DNA of 64,000 nucleotides, taken from NCBI RefSeq assembly GCF_014649815.1, contig NZ_BMTT01000010.1, positions 1 through 64,000 on the forward strand, written 5' to 3'. Numbering within the stretch: position 1 is the stretch's first letter; every line of letters starts with the position of its first letter. A model generated the notes under the pieces. It was not told the DNA's origin, did not search any database, and saw nothing but the letters and a program-made list of their open reading frames with translations. Below are positions 58,528 to 64,000 of the stretch, in pieces. A program made the position numbers and the translations under genes. The stretch is from Streptomyces mutabilis (GTDB lineage Bacteria > Actinomycetota > Actinomycetes > Streptomycetales > Streptomycetaceae).

Positions 58528-58974
58528 ATGCGCCGCACCATCCTCAGCGCCGTGGCCCTGGCCTGCACCGCCGTACTGGCGGGCACCGCGCCCGCGTTCG
58601 CCACCGACCCCACCCCGGTCCCCTCCGACCCCGCTGCCACCACCCCGAGTCCGGGCACCGAGCCGTCCGAGGCGCCCGGCACCGGTACCGGGCCGTCCGA
58701 GGTGCCGACCCCCTCCGTCAGCGCCCCGGCCCCTGCGGCCGAGCCGTCCGAGGTGCCGACCCCCTCCGTCAGCGCCCCGGCCCCGGCGTACGAGGTGTCG
58801 GCCGACGGCCAGGTGTCCGTCGTGCCCGAGGGCGCGGCCGACACCGGGGTGGGGGCCGCGCAATCCTCCGGGAGCGACACCGGGCTCATCGGCGCGGGCG
58901 CCGGCGCCGGGCTCCTCGCGGGCGGCGCGGTCCTCTTCGTCGTACGCCGCCGGCGGGCGGCGACCGGGGCATGA
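58528..58974 (+). CDS. Secreted Pro-rich repeat protein with C-terminal membrane anchor
   Basis: A 148-residue protein. Signal peptide MRRTILSAVALACTAVLAGT ends near AFA. A Pro/Ser/Thr stretch contains two exact copies of EPSEVPTPSVSAPAPA. The C-terminus has an SDTG segment, a hydrophobic helix (AGAGAGLLAGGAVLFVV) and RRRR. This is the layout of a sortase substrate, but no LPxTG or LAxTG is seen. Overlap by 4 bp with the sortase gene makes it the likely partner or an anchored wall protein. Confidence 0.82.
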   Translation: MRRTILSAVALACTAVLAGTAPAFATDPTPVPSDPAATTPSPGTEPSEAPGTGTGPSEVPTPSVSAPAPAAEPSEVPTPSVSAPAPAYEVSADGQVSVVPEGAADTGVGAAQSSGSDTGLIGAGAGAGLLAGGAVLFVVRRRRAATGA

Positions 58975-59624
58975 CCCCGCGCTCCGGGCGCGTCCTCGCC
59001 ACCGTCGTACTGGCCGCGGTCCTCGCGGGCTGCGGCGGGCAGGGGAGTGAGGCGGGCGGTGGCCGGGCGAGCGGAGGGAACGGGCCCGCCCGGCACGCGA
59101 CCACCGCTCCGCCGCAGCCGTCCGCGGAACCGGTGCGGCCCCTGGCGCGCTCGGAGCCGGTCGGCCTGCGCATCCCGGCCATCGGAGTGGACACCCCGGT
59201 GATGCGGCTGGGGCTGGCGTCCGACGGCACGGTCGAGGTCCCGCCGGTCGCGGACGACGACCTCGCGGGCTGGTACCGGCACTCACCGGCCCCCGGCCAG
59301 GTCGGTCCCTCCGTCGTCCTCGGCCACGTCACCGTCGGCAGTCACGGGGACGGGGTCTTCCGTCGGCTCGCGCGGCTGCACCGGGGGGACCGGGTCGAGA
59401 CGCGCCTGGCGAACGGCACGGCCGCGGAGTTCGCTGTCATCGAGGTACGGACGGTGGCGAAGGCGGAATTCCCGACCGACGACGTCTACGGCGACGTGGA
59501 CCGCCCGGAGCTGCGGCTCATCACCTGCGGCGGGCCGCGCAGCGGCGACGAGTACCGGGACAACGTCATCGTCTTCGCCGAGCTGACCGCGACCACCAGC
59601 GCGCGGAGCCCCGCGGTCTCCTGA
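58971..59624 (+). CDS. Class F sortase
   Basis: A 217-residue transpeptidase. N-terminal hydrophobic signal includes a lipobox-like LAGC. The sortase barrel follows: GLRIPAIGVDTPVMRLGLA, GWYRHSPAPGQVG, catalytic His in VVLGHVTVG, Cys in LRLITCGG and Arg in DEYRDN. Class F sortases are the actinobacterial type of unclear substrate. Overlap with the preceding anchored protein suggests they act together at the wall. Confidence 0.92.
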   Translation: MTPRSGRVLATVVLAAVLAGCGGQGSEAGGGRASGGNGPARHATTAPPQPSAEPVRPLARSEPVGLRIPAIGVDTPVMRLGLASDGTVEVPPVADDDLAGWYRHSPAPGQVGPSVVLGHVTVGSHGDGVFRRLARLHRGDRVETRLANGTAAEFAVIEVRTVAKAEFPTDDVYGDVDRPELRLITCGGPRSGDEYRDNVIVFAELTATTSARSPAVS

Positions 59625-59668
59625 CCGACGGTCCCGCGCACGGCATACCCTCACGACCATGGAGAGCG

Positions 59669-60160
59669 TTGAAACGGTCCCGTGACAGGGCGGCTTCCGA
59701 GCTGTTCGCCGCCCTGTACCCGCGCCTCGCCGGCTGGTGCCGCCGGCTCGTCGACGACGACGAGACGGCCCACGAGATCGCCTCGGAGGCGTTCACCCGC
59801 CTCTGGGCCCGCTGGACGTCCGTGGACGAACCCCGGGGCTTCCTCTACGTCACCGCCGCCAACCTCGTCCGCGACCACTGGCGCAAACTGGAGCGCGAGC
59901 GCCGGGCGGTGCGCCGGGTCACGGCCGAGGTCGCCGTCCGCCCGCACCCGGAGCAGGCCGACCCCTCGGTGCGTCTGCTCGTACAGTCCTTGCCGGAGCG
60001 GCTGCGCGTGCCGATCCTGCTGCACTACTACGCCGACATGCCGATCCGGGAGGTGTCCGTGCTGACCGGGCGCAAGGAGGGAACCGTCAAGGCCGACCTG
60101 CACGCGGCCCGTGAACTGCTCCGCGGCCACCTGAGGAGGAGCGTTGACCACACGCCTTGA
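59669..60160 (+). CDS. ECF-type RNA polymerase sigma factor
   Basis: About 163 residues with sigma region 2 (LYPRLAGWCRRLVDDDETAH, ASEAFTRLWARW, FLYVTAANLVRDHWRK) and region 4 (RLRVPILLHYYADMPIREVS, GRKEGTVKADLHAARELL). The start is probably TTG 59669; it is uncertain because GGAGAG lies very close. The downstream gene overlaps its end and may encode its regulator. Targets unknown; the sortase operon directly upstream is a candidate. Confidence 0.88.
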   Translation: MKRSRDRAASELFAALYPRLAGWCRRLVDDDETAHEIASEAFTRLWARWTSVDEPRGFLYVTAANLVRDHWRKLERERRAVRRVTAEVAVRPHPEQADPSVRLLVQSLPERLRVPILLHYYADMPIREVSVLTGRKEGTVKADLHAARELLRGHLRRSVDHTP

Positions 60161-60674
60161 GGGCGACCAGGACGACCAGGACGGCCAGGGGTACGGGCGG
60201 GACGACGATCCGCTGCTGGTCGTGCTGCGTCCGGGGGCCGACTACCTGGGCCCGCCGCCCGGCCGCTACCAGGCGATCCGCCGGGCTGCGTGCCGTCGGC
60301 GGCTACTGCGTGCCGCGGCCGGCGCCGCCGCGACCGCTGCCGCCGCCGCACTGATCGCGCTGCCGCTGCACTGGGCGGCCCCGTCGCCCCCCGCCCGCCC
60401 GACGGCTCCGCTGGCCCCGGCTCCCGCCGACCCGCCACCGGCGTCGCCCGGCCCGGTGCCGTCCCAGGAGCCCTCGAGCCTTCCCTCGGAGATCCCCACG
60501 CCCGAGGCGTCCCCACCCTCCGCGACGAAGACGCCGCCGACGGCGGTACCGAGCACGCCGCCCACCGGAAGCCCGGCGTCGGCGAGCACACCCGGGACCG
60601 AGCCGTCGGCCCGCCCGAGCACGGTGCCCACACCGTCGGAGTACGGCGGCGCGGCCGCCACGGCAGGACGCTGA
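60144..60674 (+). CDS. Single-pass membrane protein, possible ECF sigma regulator
   Basis: A 176-residue protein: a charged cytoplasmic N-terminus (about 1-55), one membrane helix (AAGAAATAAAAALIALPLHW) and an external Pro/Ser/Thr tail without a fold. TTG start at 60144 is backed by GAGGAGGA and overlaps the sigma gene end, so coupling is expected. Position fits an anti-sigma factor, but no zinc (HxxxCxxC) motif is seen, so this role is only inferred. Confidence 0.72.
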   Translation: MTTRLEGDQDDQDGQGYGRDDDPLLVVLRPGADYLGPPPGRYQAIRRAACRRRLLRAAAGAAATAAAAALIALPLHWAAPSPPARPTAPLAPAPADPPPASPGPVPSQEPSSLPSEIPTPEASPPSATKTPPTAVPSTPPTGSPASASTPGTEPSARPSTVPTPSEYGGAAATAGR

Positions 60675-60679
60675 TCCAG

Positions 60680-60733
60680 CACTGACCGGACGCCGCCCGG
60701 CACTGACCGGGCCCCCGCCCCGGCACTGACCGG
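60680..60733. repeat. Three direct repeats GCACTGACCGG
   Basis: Exact copies start at 60680, 60700 and 60723 (spacing 20 and 23 bp), just past the stop of the membrane-protein gene. Confidence 0.6.
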
Positions 60734-60819
60734 AGTTGTGGCGTCCGGTCCGGTCCTCCCGCGCCCGGACGCCTCAGCGGTGGCGCCGGGCAGCGGGCCC
60801 GGCCCGCCCCCGCTGTCCC

Positions 60820-61146
60820 TCAGCCGTCCAGGGGTGTGGTCGTGCTCCCGCCGAGCAGCGCCGACGCCGTCTGGACCGGCGTGGCGTCGGGGGCCGGCGT
60901 GGGCGTCGCACCGGGTGCGGCGTGGCAGGTGAAGCCCAGGCGCGCCATCGCCCGGGTGACCTCACCGGCGGAGAAGTCGCGGCGGTCCTGCCGGGTGACG
61001 ACCTCGCCCACCTGCTTGACGGGGTAGCGGCGACGTCCGACGGTCACGGACTCCCCGGTGACGGGCTCGGGCGTGACGCCCTTCATCGACTCCACCACCC
61101 CGCCCTTGGTGAGGTCGAACGGGTACCGGGCGATGACACAGCGCAT
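60820..61146 (-). CDS. SCO5918-family small protein
   Basis: A 108-residue cytoplasmic protein. The N-terminal part MRCVIARYPFDLTKGGVVES and GRRRYPVKQVGEVVTRQDRR, DFSAGEVTRAMARLGFTCH matches a conserved streptomycete family of unknown function. The C-terminal tail is low complexity (PGATPTPAPDATPV). It lies 49 bp downstream of the DEAD-box helicase on the same strand, a position where such proteins recur in Streptomyces, suggesting a functional tie. Confidence 0.85.
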   Translation of the reverse strand: MRCVIARYPFDLTKGGVVESMKGVTPEPVTGESVTVGRRRYPVKQVGEVVTRQDRRDFSAGEVTRAMARLGFTCHAAPGATPTPAPDATPVQTASALLGGSTTTPLDG

Positions 61147-61195
61147 GATGCCTCCACGAGAGGGACGGGGGATGGGTTTGCCGGTCGCGCGTGTT

Positions 61196-62788
61196 CTAGG
61201 CGGACGCGCCACCGGAGGACGGGCGCCGGGGCCCGCGACGCGGGGCGTCACCGGCGGGCCGGCCCTGGGCGCCCCGTCGCCGGCCGGAGCCGCCTTCCTG
61301 ACGGGTGCGGCTCTGACCGGAGTTCTCCTGACGGGCACGGCCCTGCCCCGTGGACCCCTGACCGGTGCGGTCCTGGCCGGTGCGACCCTGCGCGCCACCG
61401 CCGCCGCCCCGGCGGCGCCGGGACGAGGAACCGCCGCCGGACGCCGCGCGACGCGGGCGCTCCACGACCGGCGCCGTGATGACGATCGGGACTCCGGACG
61501 GTGCCTGCGCGCCGGTGATGCGGGACAGCTCCGCCTCACCGGAACGCACCGGTGTGATCAGGGGGCTGATACCCGCCAGGGCCATCAGCCGGGTCATCTC
61601 GCGCCGCTGGTCCGGGGTCACCAGGGTGACGACGCTGCCGGACTCGCCGGCGCGGGCCGTACGGCCGCCCCGGTGCAGGTAGTCCTTGTGGTCGCCGGGC
61701 GGGTCGACGTTGACGACCAGGTCGAGGTTGTCGACGTGGATGCCGCGGGCCGCGACGTTGGTCGCCACCAGCGCGGTCACCTGACCGTCCTTGAACTGGG
61801 TGAGCGTGCGGGTGCGCTGCGGCTGGGACTTGCCGCCGTGCAGGCCCGCCGCGCGCACGCCGCTCTTCAGCAGCTGCTTCACCAGCCGGTCCACCCGGTG
61901 CTTGGTGTCCAGGAACATGATCACGCGGCCGTCGCGGGCCGCGATCTCGACGGTCGTGCGCTGCTTGTCCTCCTCGTGGACGTGCAGCACGTGGTGCTCC
62001 ATCGTGGTGACGGCGCCGGCCGACGGGTCGACGGAGTGGACCACCGGGTCCGTCAGGTAGCGGCGGACCAGCCGGTCCACGTTGCGGTCCAGGGTGGCCG
62101 AGAACAGCATCCGCTGCCCGTCCGGGCGCACCTGGTCGAGCAGGGCGGTGACCTGCGGCATGAAGCCCATGTCGGTCATCTGGTCGGCCTCGTCCAGGAC
62201 GGTGATCGCCACGTCGTCCAGCCGGCAGTCGCCCCGGTCGATGAGGTCCTTGAGCCGGCCGGGCGTGGCGACGACGACCTCCGCGCCGGCCCGCAGCGCG
62301 CCGGCCTGCCGGCCGATCGACATGCCGCCGACGACGGTCGCCGAGCGCAGGCCGAGGGCCCGGGCGTAGGGGGTGAGCGCGTCGGTGACCTGCTGGGCGA
62401 GCTCCCGGGTGGGGACGAGGACGAGGCCGAGCGGCCGCTTGGGCTCGGCGCGCCGGCCCGCCGTACGGGCCAGCAGGGCGAGGCCGAACGCGAGCGTCTT
62501 GCCCGACCCGGTGCGGCCACGGCCGAGCACGTCGCGGCCGGCCAAGGAGTTCGGCAGGGTCGCCGCCTGGATCGGGAACGGCTCGGTGACGCCCTCTGCG
62601 CCGAGCGCGGCCAGCAGCCGGGCCGGCATGTCGAGTTCGGCGAACGATCCGACGGCGGGCAGTGCCGGTGTGACCGTTTTCGGCAGCGCGAACTCCCCCT
62701 GCTGGGCGGCCGGCTGGCGGCCGGGTGTCTGGGTACGGCGGGGGCCGCCGCCGGAGCGTCGGCGGTCACTGGTGCGTACACGGTTCAT
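61196..62788 (-). CDS. DEAD-box RNA helicase
   Basis: A 530-residue RNA helicase. Motifs: Q-motif (PAVGSFAELDMPARLL ... PFPIQAATLP), I GRGRTGSGKT, Ia PTRELAQQV, Ib TPGRLKDL, II LDEADQM (DEAD as DEAD), III FSATLD, IV-V ATNVAARGIHVDNL and VI HRGGRTARAG. The C-terminal 100 residues are Arg/Gly/Gln-rich (RGG-like repeats such as GQGRARQENSG) for RNA binding. It acts in ribosome assembly or RNA decay at low temperature. A hairpin and GAAACG repeats lie in its leader, and a cold-shock protein gene lies upstream on the same strand. Confidence 0.94.
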   Translation of the reverse strand: MNRVRTSDRRRSGGGPRRTQTPGRQPAAQQGEFALPKTVTPALPAVGSFAELDMPARLLAALGAEGVTEPFPIQAATLPNSLAGRDVLGRGRTGSGKTLAFGLALLARTAGRRAEPKRPLGLVLVPTRELAQQVTDALTPYARALGLRSATVVGGMSIGRQAGALRAGAEVVVATPGRLKDLIDRGDCRLDDVAITVLDEADQMTDMGFMPQVTALLDQVRPDGQRMLFSATLDRNVDRLVRRYLTDPVVHSVDPSAGAVTTMEHHVLHVHEEDKQRTTVEIAARDGRVIMFLDTKHRVDRLVKQLLKSGVRAAGLHGGKSQPQRTRTLTQFKDGQVTALVATNVAARGIHVDNLDLVVNVDPPGDHKDYLHRGGRTARAGESGSVVTLVTPDQRREMTRLMALAGISPLITPVRSGEAELSRITGAQAPSGVPIVITAPVVERPRRAASGGGSSSRRRRGGGGGAQGRTGQDRTGQGSTGQGRARQENSGQSRTRQEGGSGRRRGAQGRPAGDAPRRGPRRPSSGGASA

Positions 62789-62800
62789 GGGGAACCTTCC

Positions 62801-62819
62801 TTGATACGGCACGTATCAA
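62801..62819 (-). promoter_or_regulatory. Hairpin just before the helicase ribosome site
   Basis: TTGATACG (62801-62808) and CGTATCAA (62812-62819) form an 8-bp stem with a 3-base loop, 12 bases upstream of the start codon. AT-rich compared with its surroundings. Confidence 0.5.
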
Positions 62820-62912
62820 GGGAGTCCCGCAGCGAGGAACCGCGCGGTGAATCGCAAGAACGAGCCGACCTCGGCCGCTGTCGGCGCATTGCTTCACGCG
62901 GACGCGGACCGG

Positions 62913-62980
62913 GAAACGAGAAATGAGAAACGAAACGCGACGGAGAGAAGCGAAACGCGGAGAAGTCAAAACGAAACGCG
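62913..62980. repeat. GAAACG repeat cluster in helicase leader
   Basis: GAAACG occurs at 62913, 62927, 62932, 62952 and 62973, three of them within CGAAACGCG. On the helicase transcript these read CGTTTC in a pyrimidine-rich tract. The cluster lies between the cold-shock gene's terminator and the helicase start. Confidence 0.6.
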
Positions 62981-62983
62981 AGC

Positions 62984-63011
62984 GGGGCCCGCACCCCACG
63001 GTGCGGGCCCC
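62984..63011 (-). terminator. Cold-shock gene terminator
   Basis: Perfect arms GGGGCCCGCACC (62984-62995) and GGTGCGGGCCCC (63000-63011), 24 bp past the stop. Confidence 0.85.
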
Positions 63012-63034
63012 GGCTGCGAGGTGATGCGAGCGCG

Positions 63035-63238
63035 TCAGGCGACAACGATGTTCTCGGCCGTCGGGCCCTTCTGGCCCTGCGCGATGTCGAACGTCACCTT
63101 CTGGCCCTCGAGCAGCTCACGGAAGCCCTGGGCGGCGATGTTCGAGTAGTGGGCGAAGACGTCGGGGCCGCCGCCGTCCTGCTCGATGAAGCCGAAGCCC
63201 TTTTCCGAGTTGAACCACTTTACGGTGCCGGAAGCCAT
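63035..63238 (-). CDS. Cold-shock domain protein
   Basis: A 67-residue CspA-family protein that binds single-stranded RNA/DNA. RNP1 reads KGFGFIEQ and RNP2 DVFAHYSNI; start [14 protein letters not shown] is typical. It may act as an RNA chaperone. An AGAAAACATG-type context with AAGGAGAAA before the ATG gives a strong ribosome site. A leader of about 100 bases before the next upstream sequence is AT-rich, as often for cold-shock genes. Confidence 0.96.
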   Translation of the reverse strand: MASGTVKWFNSEKGFGFIEQDGGGPDVFAHYSNIAAQGFRELLEGQKVTFDIAQGQKGPTAENIVVA

Positions 63239-63580
63239 GTTTTCTCCTTCGGGACGGTGCTCGGAGTTCACCCTGTGCGAACTCCGGTCGCCGTGATGAT
63301 CACCCCGTCGGATAAAACCTTCAGGCAACCACAACTGCAACTTCCTACGACAGTAGCACGCCAGGTTCCCCGAGGTGCCGGAAAAGAGCCGGTTCGACCG
63401 GCCGGTCGGGGAATATTCTCAGCCGCTCCCGGACCGACCTGCGAGGACGGCGCCCCACCCCCGGACCTGGGCGGTGACGTCCTTCACTGCCTCGGGGGGA
63501 GGCCGGGGCGGCCGGGGCTGCGCGGACCCGTCAGTTCTCGAGAAGCGCCGGCTGCCCGGCCGCCCATACCGTCGGACGCC
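63239..63580. other. Divergent intergenic region
   Basis: About 340 bp between the cold-shock gene and the VOC gene. The first 120 bases are AT-richer and hold the cold-shock promoter and leader. The remainder is GC-rich without a supported open frame. Confidence 0.5.
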
Positions 63581-64000
63581 ATGAACGCCATCGACGCCAT
63601 CACCCTGGAAGTGGCCGACCCCGAGGCCGCCGCCCGTTTCTACTCCACCGCCTTCGGACTGGACACGTCGAGGGTGCGCCTGCGCGCCTGTGAGACCCCC
63701 ACGTCCGGCTTCCGCGGTTTCACGCTCTCGCTCGTGGTGTCCCAGCCGGGCGACGTCGACGCGCTCTTCACCGCCGCCGTCGACGCGGGCGCCACCGTCG
63801 TCAAGCCGGCCGCCAAGTCGCTGTGGGGCTACGGCGGCGTGGTGCAGGCGCCCGACGGCGCGATCTGGCAGCTCGCGACCTCCGAGAAAAAGGACACCGG
63901 CCCGGTCACCCGGGACTTCGACGAACTCGTGCTGCTGCTGGGCGTCGAGGACGTGAAGGCCAGCAAGCGGTTCTACGCCGAGCAGGGCCTCGCCGTCGTC
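63581..64000 (+). CDS. VOC family protein (glyoxalase/bleomycin-resistance fold), partial
   Basis: The first 140 residues are in the window and the gene runs off the end. It starts MNAIDAITLEVADPEAAARF and shows a first VOC module (FYSTAFGLDTSRVRL, VVKPAAKSLWGYGGVVQAPD) closing with IWQLATSEKK. A second module begins (FDELVLLLGVEDVKASKRFY), so it is a two-module protein. Function of this subfamily is not known. Confidence 0.85.
   Translation, partial: MNAIDAITLEVADPEAAARFYSTAFGLDTSRVRLRACETPTSGFRGFTLSLVVSQPGDVDALFTAAVDAGATVVKPAAKSLWGYGGVVQAPDGAIWQLATSEKKDTGPVTRDFDELVLLLGVEDVKASKRFYAEQGLAVV

Noticed and set aside
61058-62926. 622-codon plus-strand frame
   Set aside because: Antisense to the DEAD-box helicase, whose motifs are complete.
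1-64000. tRNA or rRNA genes
   Set aside because: No cloverleaf-like or rRNA-like segment was recognised by eye on either strand. tRNAscan would be needed for certainty.

Overview
The window is a high-GC chromosomal segment of a Streptomyces-type actinomycete. Supporting signs are GTG/TTG starts, ATGA-coupled genes, many SpoIIE-type phosphatases, an ANTAR regulator, an EACC1/caspase operon, a class F sortase with an ECF sigma factor, DUF6479 and DUF6458 proteins, and a perfect Streptomyces-type parS site (GTTTCACGTGAAAC) upstream of aspS. The parS site and the aspS/metG housekeeping block suggest chromosomal core within reach of oriC. This is inferred; no database was searched.

Layout. 0-10 kb: LURP-one protein, GlxA-type AraC regulator and divergent cupin, M18 aminopeptidase, FadE5-like acyl-CoA dehydrogenase, SseB-like protein, a 5'-truncated pirin, an AI-2E-type permease and a PAS-GAF-PP2C-HATPase phosphatase. 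10-19 kb: parS, aspS, PH-domain protein, metG, a low-complexity VWA protein, and a Tat-exported PhoX-like phosphatase behind a two-unit PHO box. 19-24 kb: exported or membrane proteins, a membrane PP2C phosphatase and a protein that may be a degenerate caspase. 24.1-28.7 kb: a three-gene operon of EACC1, a membrane caspase/solute-binding/VWA fusion and a solute-binding lipoprotein, the strongest candidate for an undescribed signalling or conflict system. 29-36 kb: XRE-TPR regulator, UPF0718/TIGR03943 permease pair, GAF-ANTAR regulator, lipoprotein and GH13 alpha-glucosidase.

36.30-42.80 kb: a 6,493-bp integrated element. A large serine recombinase (its frame broken by a -1 shift) lies just inside the left end. 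The element interrupts the 3' end of a VOC/glyoxalase gene; joining the two flanks at the shared GGGGTC core restores that gene exactly. Cargo includes a Shedu-like (DUF4263) nuclease, zinc-finger-like small proteins, a GntR repressor and a divergent three-gene overlapping operon. No transfer ATPase or replication gene is visible, so it looks like a small integrative element carrying one defence gene.

43-64 kb: nucleoside hydrolase, a His-rich second threonyl-tRNA synthetase (frameshifted) preceded by a leader peptide with adjacent Thr codons and a terminator (a classical attenuator), a frameshifted lipoprotein, DUF6479, a beta-lactamase-like protein with a LysR regulator, an esterase, a penicillin-binding protein, TatA, Spo0M, two CNNM/CorC membrane proteins, a collapsed ABC transporter (ATPase and FtsX permease fused by an internal deletion), a sortase/ECF sigma cluster, a DEAD-box helicase, a cold-shock protein and a VOC protein cut off by the window end. 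Several genes between 37 and 58 kb are broken by frameshift or deletion; the single-base cases should be tested against raw reads before being read as biology.
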